Source of the DNA: Alisma plantago-aquatica
Lineage: Eukaryota; Streptophyta; Magnoliopsida; Alismatales; Alismataceae
DNA length: 64,000 nt
NCBI GenBank assembly: GCA_963693085.1
Contig: OY856414.1
Span: 259,975,001-260,039,000 of the forward strand
Direction: 5' to 3'
In this document: one piece after another, positions 24,747-37,370 of the stretch
Position numbering within the stretch: position 1 is the stretch's first letter
Layout: each line of letters opens with the position of its first letter
Notes under the pieces: generated by a model
The model's input: only the letters and a program-made list of their open reading frames with translations
Told to the model about the DNA's origin: nothing
The model's database searches: none
Made by a program: the position numbers and the translations under genes

Positions 24747-26970
24747 TGTTGGGTTTTAGGGGAGGCAGAGAAAGCATCAGAAACAAAAAAAATTCTCCGC
24801 CAAACTAGGAACAAGGTAACATGTCAATGTCTATACAATAGGAAAGGATGGTTTGTGGAATCATACCTTGTCCTGAGGCTTGCTCGGTGACAATACCTCG
24901 CGCCATGTGTGGTCTTCACCTCCTATCTTGGACGGTGTCTGTGCAGCTCCTGGTCGCACCGGGACTGACGGGATTGAAGGTTGTCCTCCTAGCGGCAGAA
25001 ACCTCCCGCCTCTCAAGTAGTCCACACGGACCACCTGGAACTCCAATCTCCTTGTCCCACAAGGAATTGGAAGGAGTCGCACCCTCTTGTTAGCGTACTA
25101 GTCGCCAACATACTATCCTTCCACCAGTCACAAGTGTAGTTATCTTTCCCTTACTGTGCCTCCCTTTTCAGGTAGCACTTGCTCGGGCTCTCTCAGTTAC
25201 CAAAACTAGAGAGAACGACAACTTTGCAAAGCAACTGGTTTGCACTGAGTTGTACATTGAGAAGCCCCCAATACCCCTATATATATAGGAGGGTCATGGT
25301 ACAGGGTTCTCCATCCCGATCAATGCAGGACTAAAAGCAGGAGTAGAAGGTTTGGATATTTTCCACAAAAACAACCAACTCGCAACCTGAACCGATCGTT
25401 TCACAACTGAAATGGTCAGTTGGAAACCTGAACCTGTCGATTGACACCTCAACCAATCAGTTGGGACCCATGAACTAGTCGTTTCACTTCTGAACCGGTC
25501 GGTTTGTGGTCCTGACCAGTTCCCGATTGACTTTCCTTCTTTTGTTTCTAATTGGTATCGAATACCAATCCTATTTCCCAATCAAATTGGGCAAGTGAAA
25601 CAAAAGAAAAATTCCCACCAATCCTACTTTCCCAACTTGCTCAGTTGCACTAGTTGAGTCGATCATTTCAACTCTTGAAGCAATCATTTCACCCTGGCTA
25701 TGAGCCGATCGACTCAACACTTGAGTCGACCGGTTCACCAAGCTCAGCCGATCGGTTCATCACATGAGCCGATCGGTTGGGAGTGCAGATTGAGCAGAAT
25801 AAGTCAATTGCGATTTCAATCAATCTGATACTCGAATCAATGTGTCCAACACCTTGAACATTATGACATTGAGCTATCATTTGATTGAGTGTTTATTTGA
25901 ACTACTAAACTCCTTTAGTAATCAATCTAAACATTGTTTGTGTACAAAACTCCTCTTCCAAGTTAAATCCTTTGTGTATGACCCTACAGGTCCATTTCAC
26001 GTTGGCAGTGAAAGTCCATAACACTTATGACTTCACAAGCAAAGAGCGGTGCCTAGTCACACATCAGTGCTACCCAAGTGAAAGTAGAAAGTTGGAGAAC
26101 ATCTTTCAATCCTACAATCCGTGAATGGTGTTACAGCGAATGTATAATTCCTTTGTCACTGATATCCCGAATGAACTCGAGGCATGGAACAGTCATCCTG
26201 TCAACGTTCATTCACTTTCTTGATCTCAGAGTAGATTGGAAGAGATATGTATGACATCAATATCACATATTGATTCACACATGCATGTGCACGCCTATTC
26301 CAATCCTACTCATCAAGTGGCCTTGGATATCAAACTCCCTCAGGAGGGAAAAATCCCATATCTATCACTCACCCCTCAAAAGCCCCATGTGTCAAAGCCA
26401 CCCAATCATCACCTTTATAACAACCCATGTTTCAGGACTGCGTTTGATGATGTCAAAGTGTGCCCAACGACATGTGTTGAGTGTAGTGATTTCAGGTCAA
26501 AGAATCACACTCACCACCATCACTGTGAGTACTGACTATGACTACCATGTCATGGTTCCATGTGTCAAACTCACGGTGGGTCTATCCGGTACACTTGTTC
26601 TCTAACAAGTACCTATGTGTTTGGTTTGATATCTCTATATCATGACTAATGAGATTCTGTCATCAACCAACACCACAATCTAGTCTTGTGTGTCATTGTT
26701 GTCTATCTACCTTCCACAATGACATCCGACTAGGGACATAACAAAAGTGTACAAACTCTTAGCATCCGTATTATCTCATCGTTCAGGTCCTGAACCTGAA
26801 GGCATACGTCATTGAGTACTATCATTCTCTAGACATTCAATTTGTTCTATCACTATCTCATATGACTAAACCAGAAAGAATTGGAAGCTTGCCTTTGATG
26901 TTTATCAAATCAATCTTAATGTATCCCACCAATCATCTCATGATTGACTCTCAGGGCATACATATCAATA
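24747..26970 (-). repeat. Copia copy 2, 3' LTR
   Basis: The plus strand runs from TGTTGGGTTTTAGGGG to CATACATATCAATA, the terminal CA having become TA. A (TA)5 tract at 25278-25287 is the likely minus-strand TATA box. Palindrome clusters lie at about 25385-25510 and 25655-25785. Confidence 0.9.
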
Positions 26971-26983
26971 GACTCCCACTTGC
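26971..26983 (-). other. Polypurine tract, copia copy 2
   Basis: GCAAGTGGGAGTC on the minus strand, directly adjacent to the 3' LTR and identical to the tract in copia copy 1. Confidence 0.85.
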
Positions 26984-29352
26984 ACTGCGAGCCAATCACC
27001 CTTGAATCATATTCATAGTGATCTTCAAACATGTCCCACATGTTACTGTGCTCTTGTGCCAACATAGTGAGTTATGGCAACACCTTGCCAAAGTCAGTAT
27101 AAATTGCATGTCTCTCATCTCTTTGCTGTACGTCACACGTAGGAGATGGAGTTGCCGTAATATGCGATCTAGTATTCCTTTGCTAACCTTTAGCCACATT
27201 GCATGATCAAGGATTCCATACTTGTCATCAATGAGCAGAATATCTATAAGTTCATCTCATGAACTTCCAGATCCATATAGTATCCACTGTTGTTCTCTAA
27301 CACATAGATACTCGGCATTTCCTTTTAAATGGTTTTATTGGAACACTTCCAATTATCAACAAACTTTCACTTTTATATATTTTGCGATTAATTTTCTGTC
27401 CTTTCGGAAGTTCGCATCAATGTAACTCTTTACATTGAACACTTCCTTATCTGGATAGAACTAGTACTTCAAAAGTACTTATCAAGTTCTCATGGTATTC
27501 CAATAACCCTTACTGGAAGTAGACAGACATCCACTCGTCATGTCCCACACACGATTTATCAGGATGAGCACATCATATTGTCATGTCCTACATACAAGAT
27601 GATGAATGCATTTTATTCTTGCCATGTCCATACATGCAAGATAATGGGATGATTACATACATGATAGATCCATATCTATTCTTAGTGTTCCCATTCTTCA
27701 TAAGAATTGGACACTTGGCCTTGGGATACTAACTCCATGTAACATGGACAAGTTTTCTCCCACTGAATCTGTGTATATTGAACCCTTCAGTACAGATTGC
27801 CAATGTATGCTTTCTCTTTTCAGGTCAGGAGGTTTTCGAGAACTATCTCTATAGATCTCTATTCCTATCACATAGGAAACATCTCTATCTTCCTTAAAGA
27901 TAATTTCCACTTTTGGATTTCCATTCTAGAACATTTCCATTTCACATCAACATGTGGAATGTGAACACGCTCCCACTAAATCACAAATCCCTTCTTTATC
28001 TTTGACATATCAGTGAAACCCTTTGTCTATATCATCAAATTAAAGATCCAATTTTGAGTTTCTTGTACTCAATCAATCACATTGATTAGTTCATTGTAAC
28101 TTATAGACTTCATTTGCATTAGTGGATTCATAAACCTTATAGGTTGTGTCACGTACACATCCTTGTTTTATTCCTCATAGGAATGCAGTTTTAGTATCCA
28201 TATGCCAAATGTCTTAGTCATTATGTTGCAGTCAACAAGCATCATCCTTCTCAAAATGTTATCCATGTGTCTTAACGCTTAAGACTTATTTACACTTGTG
28301 GATTTCCATCCAATGAGTGCTACCATCAAGGTCATACCTTATGGTTCACATGGAAGTCATTTAGGATGTAATGGTCATATACCATAACTCAAAATCCGGT
28401 TCCTCATATTCATCTGGATAGTTGACTCATCTCATGAACAACTCATCACATAGATAATTGAGGTGTATCTGTTAAGGATATAAGAACTCACAACTCCTTG
28501 TGATTCTTAATTTCTTTCATTTGTGTGGGGTATTCTTTTATTAAGAAGAATTCAGTTATTTGATAATCATTCTCTAACTCCTTAGAGTATGATTCCTTCT
28601 TGATTTAGACATCACCATGCCTTAATCATGAGTTCACTATGATACACTATCATAATCACTCATAAGGATCTCAAACATTTGGTCCAAGTATTTCATTCAT
28701 TGATCTCATCAAGAATTAACACTTTACCAAATTTGCACTTCATCTATGATAATCTTGAACACTTCAAGATATTCATATTGGTATTTCTCTAAACACCATT
28801 TGAAGTATTAGCATTTGTTCCAATAGGTATGTAAATACATCACATGTATCATACCTAATAGGATAATCATCCTCCCACTACCATTAGTGAAGATTGATTA
28901 ATCATGTCCAAGATATTCATGTCTCTTACTGGTTCTCTAACCAAAAGAGTCTAGATTTACCCATCACATGGACACTAGAGATGAATTTCTCCTGATTGAT
29001 GCTAATTTGATTGTTTGAGTTATCTATAACTATGAGGTATCATTTTATCTTATGCATATCAAATATCACAAGATAAACAAGGCATTGTCATAAAGATCAT
29101 ATCTTTAGAAATTGAAACATCTCTTTATTGATTGCCATCATTGTCATACAATATGCAAAAATAAAGTGTTTCTATCTATTGGCAAATATGAAATAGCAGT
29201 TCATAACTGTATTACATGCCTTTTAAGCTGAAAATAAACTAAAGTAGTCCTATATATGGCGGCAACATTTGCCCCAATTATTGAGTGTTTTACACTTTAC
29301 ATCTTGGTATCATATACCTCAAAAGTGTTACAAGTTTACTTTCATGACACCT
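26984..29352 (-). pseudogene. Copia pol remnant (RT and RNase H), copy 2
   Basis: The minus frame at 27698-27910 contains SYVIGIEIYRDSSRK, close to the SYVLGIEI-RDRS block after the RT catalytic core in plant copia elements. At about 27411-27440 the frame reads FNVKSYIDANFRKDRK, an RNase H YTDAD-type block. Stops and frameshifts lie between. No integrase or protease motif was recognised, and the space between gag and these blocks is too short for a full pol. Copy 1 is reduced in the same way, so part of the loss may predate both insertions. Confidence 0.75.
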
Positions 29353-30207
29353 TTAAGTAGAGACTTCTTTTGCCTCCTTCTTCTTTTGTTCTTCCAGATA
29401 GAGAGGACAATTCCTTTTCCAATGTATTGGCTTTTGACAATGGTGGCAATTTCCTTTCTTGGTCACACCTCCCTTGGCCTTGAGAGTTGAAGACGACTTG
29501 GGCTCTTGGCTAGCATCAGAACCTTTCTTAGCTTTGCCCTTGCCCTTGCGCTTGGACTTGCCTTTCTTGCTCGTGATCACCATCACAGACTTAGGTTTGT
29601 CCTTCTTCATTTGTATCTCAGCTGTCCTCAACATGCCCAACAACTCTGATAGTGGCCTATCAAAGTTGTTCATGTTGTAGTTCATCACAAACTGACTGTA
29701 GGATTCTGGCAACGATTGCAGTATCACGTCAGTAGCCAACTCTTGGCTCAGTGGAAATCCTAGTCTTTGCAGGTTCTCCACATACCCAATCATCTTGAGT
29801 GTGTGAGGACTGACTAGATCTCCTTCTGTCATGACGCACTTGAACAGTGCCCTTGAGACATTGTATCTCTCTTGTCGTACTTGATCTTCATACATGTTCC
29901 TGAGATGTTGAATCATCTCAATGACACCCATGTTCTCATGTTGTCTCTGCAACTCGTGGTTCATAGAGCACAACATCAAGCACTTTGCATCAATGGCATC
30001 ATCAGAATGCTTCTTGTAAGCATCCCTTTCTGTCTTTGGTGCATTAGGAGTCGGTTCCTCTGGAATTGGAGTATCCAGGACATAGAGATTTCGCTCTTGA
30101 GTGAGAACAATTCTCAATGTCCTATACCAGTCATGGATGTTTGTCCCATTTAGCTTGTCCTTTTCAAGGACTGATCGTAAAGAAAAGTGATTGTTGTTTG
30201 TTGCCAT
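29353..30207 (-). CDS. gag: Copia Gag (UBN2/retrotrans_gag type) with zinc knuckle
   Basis: The only convincing intact frame in the window, 284 codons. It encodes the retrotransposon capsid/nucleocapsid protein, which packages element RNA in cytoplasmic particles. The N-terminus is MATNNNHFSL. A Gag core follows (WYRTLRIVL near residue 28, NHELQRQHENMGVIEMIQHL near 83, LPESYSQFVMNYNMNNFD near 160, LGMLRTAEIQMKKDK near 185). A Lys/Ser-rich basic linker covers about 200-245. A CX2CX4HX4C zinc knuckle (CHHCQKPIHWKRNC) lies at 254-267, with Ile where Gly is usual before the His. The frame stops 17 residues later and is not fused to protease. Copy 1 matches it but carries four stops. Confidence 0.85.
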   Translation of the reverse strand: MATNNNHFSLRSVLEKDKLNGTNIHDWYRTLRIVLTQERNLYVLDTPIPEEPTPNAPKTERDAYKKHSDDAIDAKCLMLCSMNHELQRQHENMGVIEMIQHLRNMYEDQVRQERYNVSRALFKCVMTEGDLVSPHTLKMIGYVENLQRLGFPLSQELATDVILQSLPESYSQFVMNYNMNNFDRPLSELLGMLRTAEIQMKKDKPKSVMVITSKKGKSKRKGKGKAKKGSDASQEPKSSSTLKAKGGVTKKGNCHHCQKPIHWKRNCPLYLEEQKKKEAKEVST

Positions 30208-31634
30208 TTGTACTACAAAGGAAAATATGCAATTTTAGTCCAAAAACTCATTTTTGACTTATTTTATTGATTTGAAAAGTTGACGATATAATTAGGCCTT
30301 TAATTAATTATCGCTCCCAATATTTTACTTCAAATTGATAGCCCTCACCATCAATTCCGAAGGTTGTAGCATACAACCTTCTAGTGGGAAAGATCCTGAA
30401 ATCCTCTAAGTCATGGACCAGCTAGGGTTGTCACCCACAACTTAGATCTCTCAGGTAGGCAACTCTTGCCAATTGCATCATATGCAACTCTTGATGAATG
30501 AACATGCACAACACCTTTCCATGAACATTCCTTGCCTCTGGGCTTAGATGCTCTAAGAATCACCAATTAAGTCTAACCCAAAAGCCGACACGGTAAACAT
30601 GCACCCTGCTTTGGTAGAACCTACATGTCTACCCTTCACACTTCCATAAGATAGACGACGCACCACGCTTTGGCATAACCTACACTTGGTCGATCGAGTT
30701 TTTTATGTGTGTCTCTAATGGAAGGCATATAAGACTTAATATTTTAATGAGGGATTTGGTTTTTATATACATATACATATCCAATCACCACAATACATAG
30801 TACGTATCATATACATGCTATATCCCACAGAAAACATGCAAAACGATAAAAGCAATGATTCTGGCCATCCTAATGTGATTCCTCGAGCCAAGAGGAATCA
30901 TGGTCATCTAGGTCTACATCACATGCAACCTGTACAAGATGAACACTGTGCTTTTCCTTTCTGGGTTTGATCAACTCATCCCATGAATGATCGGCTCGCC
31001 ATCAGACTGGTCGGCTGGGTGCCACCAGCCGATCGATTGGCTCCTCCAACCGATCAGTTCACCTGGTCATCGTGCATCTCATCATGGCCGCCACCCGCTC
31101 GTCTCGCTCCTCGAACTAGTCATCAACCGATCGGTTCACTCCTTGAACCGATCATCTCGAATGTCAACCGATCGGTTCACGCCTTGAACCGATCGTCTCA
31201 GCTGTCGTCAGATGTCCTCTGTTCTTTGACATAACAGGAAATAAAATCTATCCTATTTTACATTGTAAAAGGAGAAACCTTGAGTTACATTCGAGGGGAG
31301 CAAAGGTGGGAAAGAAATCTCGAATTATTTTGAGTTACATCAGGATTAAGAGAAGGAAGATCGGTGCGCAGACCGAGATGCAAGCAACCACATACAACCA
31401 TACACAGATAGGGTTTATTGGCCATAACCACACTATACATCCACCACAAAACTCATTTAAGGGCGACGCGTATCGAGTGCATTAATAATACATATCATAT
31501 ATGTAAATTGGGATTTGTGGATTTAGGATTGGACATGCATAAAGACAATTTTATTCACATCGTATGCAATAAATAAAGGTGACAAACCAAAATCGATCAT
31601 ATCGATATTCCTAAAGTATAGAGCAGTTGACCTG
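30208..31634 (-). other. 5' leader of copia copy 2
   Basis: Untranslated leader of about 1.4 kb. 30985-31215 is dense in GATCGGTT-type palindromes (AACCGATCGGTTCAC occurs twice, at about 31127 and 31165), matching the cluster in copia copy 1. Short plus-strand ORFs here are chance frames. Confidence 0.6.
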
Positions 31635-31646
31635 GCTCTGATACCA
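31635..31646 (-). other. Primer binding site, copia copy 2
   Basis: TGGTATCAGAGC on the minus strand, one base from the 5' LTR end; methionine-tRNA type. Confidence 0.9.
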
Positions 31647-31647
31647 C

Positions 31648-33869
31648 TGTTGGGTTTTAGGGGAGGCAGAGAAGGCAGCGGAAACAAAAAAAATTCTCCC
31701 CCAATCCCGGAACAAGGAAATGCGTCAACGTTTATACAATAGGAAAGGATGGTTTGTGGAATCATACCTTGTCCCGAGGCTTGCTCAGCGACAATACCTC
31801 GCGCCTTGCGCGGTCTTCACCTCCTGTCTTGGATGGTGTCTGTGCAGCTCCTGGTCGCATCGGGACTGACGGGATTGAAGGTTGTCCTCCTAGCGGCAGA
31901 AACCTCCCGCCTCTGAAGTAGTCCACACGGACCACCTGGAACTCCAATCTCCTTGTCCGACAAGGAATTGGAAGGAGTCGCACCCTCCTGTTAGCGTACT
32001 AGTCGCCAACACACTCTCCTGCCACCACTCACAACTACACTTGTCTTTCCCTTGTTGTGCCTCCCTTTTTGGGTAGCACTTGCTCGGGCTCTCTCGGTTA
32101 CCAAAACTAGAGAGAACGACAACTTTGCAAAGCAACTGGCTTGCACTGAGTTGTACATTGAGAAGCCCCCAATACCCCTATATATAGGAGGGTCATGGGA
32201 CAGGGTTCTCCATCCCGGGCAATGCGGGACTAAAAGCAGGAGTAGAAGGGTTCAAGATTTTCCACAAAAACAACCAAATCGCAACCTAAAGTGATCGTTT
32301 CACAACTGAAATGGTCGGTTGGGGACCTGAACCGGTCGGTTGACACCTCAACCGATCGGTTGGGACCCATGAGCCGGTCAGTTCACTTCTGAACCGGTCA
32401 GTTCGTGGTCGTGACCAGTTCCCGATTGACTTTCCTTCTTTTGTTTCTAATTGGTATCAAATACCAATCCTATTTTCCAATCAAGTTGGGCAAGTGAAAT
32501 GAAAGGAAAATTCCCACCAATCCTACTTTCCCAACTTGCTCAGTTGCACCAGTTGAATCGATCGTTTCAACTCTTGAAGCAATCGTTTCACCCTGACTAT
32601 GAGTCGATCGACTCAGCACTTGAGCTGACCGGTTCACCAAGCTCAGCCGATCGGTTCATCACATGAGCCAATCGGTTGAGAGTGCAAATTGTGCAGAATC
32701 AGTCAATTGTGATTTCAATCAATCTGATACTCGAATCAATGTGTCCAACACCTTGAACATTATGACATTGAGCTATCAATTGATTGAGTGTTTAATTGAA
32801 CTACTAAACTCCTTTAGTTATCAATCTAAACATTGTTTGTGGACAAAACTCCTCTTCTAGGTTAAATCCTTTGTGTGTGACCCTACAGGTCCATTTCACG
32901 TTAGCAGTGAAAGTCCATAACACTTATGATTTCACAAGCAAAGAGTGGTGCCTAGTCACACATCAGTGGTACCCAAGTGAAAGTAGAAAGTTGGAGAACA
33001 ACTTTCAATCCTACAATCTGTGAATGGTGTTACAGCAAATGTATAATTCCTTTGTCACTGATATCCCAAATGAACTCGAGGCATGGAACAGTCATCCTGT
33101 CAACGTTCATTCACTTTCTTGATCTCAGAGTAGATTGGAAGAGATATGTATGACATCAATATCACATACTGATTCACACATGCGTGCGCACGCCTATTTC
33201 AATCCTACTCATCAAGTGGCCTTGGATATCAAACTCCCTCAGGAGGGAAAAATCCCATATCTATAACTCACCCCTCAAAAGCCCCATGTGTCAAAGCCAC
33301 CCAATCATCACCTTTATAACAACCCATGTTTCAGGACTGCGTTTGATGATGTCAAAGTGTGCCCAATGACATGTGTTGAGTGTAGTGATTTTAGGTCAAA
33401 GAATCACACTCACCACCATCACTGTGAGTACTGACTGTGGCTACCATGTCATGGTTCCATGTGTCAAACTCACAGTGGGTCTGTTCGGTACACTTGTTCT
33501 CTAACAAGTACCTATGTGTTTGGTTTGATATCTCTATATCATGACTAATGAGATTTTGTCATCAACCAACACCACAATCTAGTCTTGTGTGTCATTGCTA
33601 TCTATCTACCTTCCACAATGACATCCGACTAGGGACATAACAAGAATGTACAAACTCTTAGCATCTGTATGATCTCATCGTTCAGGTCCTGAACCTGATG
33701 GCATACGTCTTTGAGTACTATCATTCTCTAGACATTCAATCTGTTCTATCACTATCTCATATGACTGAACCAGAAAGAATTGGAAGCTTGCCTTTGATGT
33801 TTATCAAATCAATCTTAATGTATCCCACCAATCATCTCATGATTTGCTCTCAGGGCATACATACCAACA
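31648..33869 (-). repeat. Copia copy 2, 5' LTR
   Basis: 2222 bp, from TGTTGGGTTTTAGGGG to CATACATACCAACA on the plus strand. The putative minus-strand TATA is TATATATA at 32179-32186, leaving about 530 bp of R-U5 and about 1.7 kb of U3. Confidence 0.9.
32282..32680. promoter_or_regulatory. Palindromic motif clusters in copia copy 2 U3
   Basis: Cluster 1 (32282-32406) has successive GAACCGGTCGGTT, CAACCGATCGGTT, GAGCCGGTCAGTT and GAACCGGTCAGTT units 22-23 bp apart. Cluster 2 (32551-32680) has GAGTCGATCGACTC, GAGCTGACCGGTT and CAGCCGATCGGTT units. They begin about 100 bp upstream of the minus-strand TATA box. Perfect dyad symmetry with near two-turn spacing suggests repeated protein sites, but no factor can be named from sequence alone. 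Confidence 0.6.
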
Positions 33870-33874
33870 ACTTC

Positions 33875-34496
33875 CTCATCCATCATGGAAGACCCTCCCT
33901 CCCTGGGTTACCTTGGCATACCAACCATCTACTACGTGATTTCTCTCACTTGTCATTAGAAGCCACTCTCATGATGTGGTCCTAAACTCATCCCTAGTGC
34001 TATTTTGGTGAATATTATAAGATTACACTTCCCCATCTGACATGAAATGGCCCTACTCTCTGAGAGGACACTTACTCATTTGAGATGATATACTAAGGTC
34101 ACCTTGGTGTTCCATTCCTACATGGGCACATGTGATCTCTCATGATGATGGCATAAGCTCATTATTGGTGCAATTTTGATGACTAGTTGTGAAAGTGAAA
34201 CTCCTCATATGACATGGAACATCCCTCCTACCAGATCACCATGGTATTTTGGTCCATTGCAATGCCATGAGAGGGAACTCTCATGATATAGGCCTAAGTT
34301 TATCTCTGATGCAATTTTGGTGACTTGTCGTGAGAGGGCACTCTCATGTTATGGGCCTAAATTTATGCCCTGTGTAGTTTTGGTGACTTGTCATGAGAGG
34401 GCACTTCCTCATCCAATAAAGAAGGATCCTCCTTCCTAGTTTTTCTTGGCATGCTAATCCTCAATGATGTGATTTATCTCATTTTTCATGAGACTT
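33875..34496. repeat. Diverged array-like repeat, right of copia copy 2
   Basis: At least four degenerate monomers at 33930-34420 with words GACTTGTC(G/A)TGAGAGGGCAC, CTCTCATGATATGGGCCTAA and TTTTGGTGA. Two adjacent units at about 34319 and 34382 are 63 bp apart, the same spacing as the main array. No coding gene is visible. Confidence 0.65.
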
Positions 34497-35337
34497 CACT
34501 AGTAAAAATAACACCTTTAGCGTCAGTTAAGTAAACCTTTTGTCATCGGTTTTGAAGTGACACCAAAGTGGGTGACACTAAAAGTAGACACCTTCAACGT
34601 CGATTACAAAACCAATGACACAAAGTTGTTCCCAATTACAACCCAAAAGTGCCAGCAGTCAGACCATATGCTTCAGTTTCTAGCAAATGATCGACACATT
34701 AAGCATTTGTTGTTAGATTTTGGTTTTTAACCGACGTCGATGTTTTGGTTTTTTTTCTTATCAACTCCCATGCCTGCTGTCTGGCTGGTCAACAGGATGC
34801 ATAACCTGTAGTTCAGTTCTGAACTGTAGGTTTACAACATCCTTTTGATTTCAGCCAACAACAGGCCACAAACCTACAATATTAACAAGATGTACAATAT
34901 TATATGGATCATATGATTCACACACATGTATAAGCACATTTAATTTCAAATATGATTCATCACACACATGTAGAAACATGTAGTTCCATTTCATTCCTCC
35001 ATTTCATATTCAAACACATTTAGCAACCTGTATTTCCATTCATTCATCTCTTTTCACATTCACACCCATGTAGAAACATTCATTTCCATCTTCACAAACA
35101 CATGTATATAGATAAGACAATTCAAAATAATTCATTCAGACATTTTATATAAGTGTGTCTTTCAAAGTTTAACATGTTATCAAAATACTAATTATGACAA
35201 CAAAGTTTAGAAAATAACATGACAGTAACTAAACAAGGGGCTTGTTGTACCCCTAAACATGTGCAAAAGTAAACAACAACAACATGGTCCTTCATCAGGA
35301 ATTGTGAGGGCATTTTCATTGCCGTGGTTGTCTTCCA

Positions 35338-35441
35338 CTGAAGTTTTAACAACAAAAAGATAGATATGAAGTTTGATTAATTTAAGACAAAAATGGAAAC
35401 ACAAAATAAGACGGGAAAGTAAATTTGTTGCTTGGACCTAC
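35338..35441 (-). other. Candidate intron after the B3-like exon
   Basis: On the minus strand the exon ends ACAAA|GTAGGT and a pyrimidine/T-rich stretch leads to AACTTCAG|TGGAAG. A 104-bp intron with GT-AG ends would close the frame a few codons later. Retained splice sites imply capture of genomic DNA rather than an mRNA copy. Confidence 0.4.
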
Positions 35442-35945
35442 TTTGTTGATGTTGATGTGTCACAGAGCTTTTCATTGTTAGACGAATCCAAACTAATGGT
35501 GATAGAGAAATACACGGTACCAATAGGAATAGAAGGGAAATCAGGTGTGCTCTCCTCATTGAATGAGTCCAAATATGTGTTATCCCCTGTCGATTACTCA
35601 AATCGGACTAGATGTTTGGGTGCCTCATTGTTAATGTTGGTTATCCAAACCTTGATGGTATTATGGCCAACTGGACAAAGAAAAAGTCAGCCACTACAGC
35701 CAAATAGCATCTTCACAACCCACTCACACCAACTGGATGTGGATATAAGATTTTTGTCAACATCATACTTAACCTTGATAACAGATGTTGATGTTCCAAA
35801 ATTTAGGGTCACTTCACCAGCCATGTAGTGTCTTCCATTTAGATAACGCCAATGTTTAGGTATAGTGAGTTGTGCTAATGAACGATCATCTAGAATTATG
35901 TCCAACTATTCATCAATAGGAAATAGTAACATTAGGGTAGAAGCC
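35442..35945 (-). pseudogene. B3-domain-like exon inside the CACTA element
   Basis: The minus frame from about 35931 reads LDIILDDRSLAQLTIPKHW, then a GEVTLNFG strand and VIKVKYDVDKN. Next come SSWCEWVV and, after one in-frame TGA near 35685, CPVGHNTIKVWI. The order and spacing of the LTIP, GEVTL, W-(E/D)-(F/W)-V and closing KVWI strands resemble the plant B3 DNA-binding fold; I infer this from pattern only. A TAG in FPIDE-LDIILDD and the TGA show that it is broken. The plus ORF at 35373-35828 is its antisense shadow. Confidence 0.5.
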
Positions 35946-36049
35946 CCAACCATTATGCCTACAACAATGTAAAATGTTGAGAAAAAGTAATATAAATGTA
36001 AGTACTAACAACAGACAACAACATGGGTTATTTCATATTCATGGAAGAA

Positions 36050-36947
36050 AAATAATTGATGATGAGTATTAAGGATGATGAGGATGATGAATGTTGATGA
36101 TGAGGTTATGGTGATGATAATGATGATGATGGTGATTGATGATGAGGATGATGATGATAATGATGAGGATCATCTAGAATGATGTCCAACTATTCTTCAA
36201 TAGGGAACTCATCATCATCATCATCATCAGCATCATCATCATCCTTAGATCATCCTCATCATCCTCATCATTATCCTCATCATTATCCTCATCATCATCC
36301 TCATCATTATCCTTCTCCTCATCATCATCATCATCACATGAGGATTATGATGATGATGATTGATATTGAGGATGATGATGATAATGATGATGATGATTGA
36401 TGATGATTAGGAGGATGATGATGATGATGAGGAGGAGGAGGATGAGGATCATCTAAAATGATGTCCAGCTATTCTTCAACAGAGAACTCATCATCATCTA
36501 CTCATCATCATCCTCAGATTATCCTCATTATCCTCATGATGAGGATGAGGATGATGATGGGAGGATGATGAGGAGGAGGAGGAGGAGGATGATGATGATG
36601 AGGATGAGGATGATGATGCTGAGGATGATAATGTTGAGGATGTTGATGATGGGGATGATGAGGATCATCTAGAATGATGTCCAAGTGTTCATCAATAGGG
36701 AACTCATCATCATCATCATCCACATCATTATCCTCATCATTATACTCATCATTATCCTCATCATCATCATTATCCACATCATCATCATCAACAACAACAT
36801 CATCATCATCATCATCCTCATCATCATCATCACATGATGGGGATGATGATGATAATGACAATAATGATGGATGATGTGGATGATGATGATGATGATTGAT
36901 AATGATATCATCATCCTCATTCTCATCCTCATCATCCTCATCATCAA

Positions 36948-36992
<45 letters not shown>

Positions 36993-37074
36993 CATCATCA
37001 TCCTCATCATCCTCATCCTCATCATCACATGATGATGGATGATGATGATGGTGGTGATGATGATGATGATGAGG

Positions 37075-37117
<43 letters not shown>

Positions 37118-37215
37118 CCATCATCATCCTCATCATCATTATCATCATAATCATCCATCATCACCATCATCATCATCATCATCATCATCATCCTCATCCT
37201 CGTTATCATCCTCAT
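36050..37215. repeat. (ATC)n/(GAT)n compound microsatellite with embedded 50-bp anchors
   Basis: About 1.15 kb of trinucleotide repeat switches strand many times between GAT runs and ATC runs, so it can fold into long hairpins. Within it the anchor GATCATCTAGAATGATGTCC and its flank recur at about 36168, 36446 and 36660; a fourth copy at about 35884 belongs to the B3-like exon. On the minus strand each anchor encodes E-F-P-I-(D/E)-E-x-LDIILDD, followed by Asp or His/Pro runs. The long frame at 36514-37218 (poly-Asp, poly-His) results from this. The tract probably expanded inside an acidic coding exon of the captured gene. Confidence 0.85.
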
Positions 37216-37370
37216 CAATTAATTCAATTCATTCTTCCATTTTGTGTTTATTCATTCATTATTAAACCCTAATTCAATATTAATCAACTACACAATCTTA
37301 GAGAAACTAAGTGCAAATCTAATTAATTAAGTTCATTAATGCATCATTAACCCTAATCAATAGTAATCAA

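Larger units (their letters stand above)
24747..33869 (-). mobile_element. Ty1/copia LTR retrotransposon, copy 2, with intact gag ORF
   Basis: LTRs lie at 24747-26970 and 31648-33869, with internal sequence at 26971-31647 (4677 bp). It has a Met-tRNA primer site, a polypurine tract, a gag ORF of 284 codons and decayed pol, all on the minus strand, and a perfect TSD (ACTTC). It is the same family and layout as copia copy 1. LTRs differ by roughly 8 percent by eye in the first 300 bp. An open gag beside ruined pol resembles non-autonomous TR-GAG-type elements, though simple decay is also possible. Confidence 0.95.

Noticed and set aside
35373..35828. 151-codon plus-strand ORF
   Set aside because: Antisense to the B3-like exon and crossing its candidate intron; no motif of its own.
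36514..37218. 234-codon Asp/His-rich protein
   Set aside because: Almost entirely GAT/ATC trinucleotide repeat; equally long frames appear on both strands.
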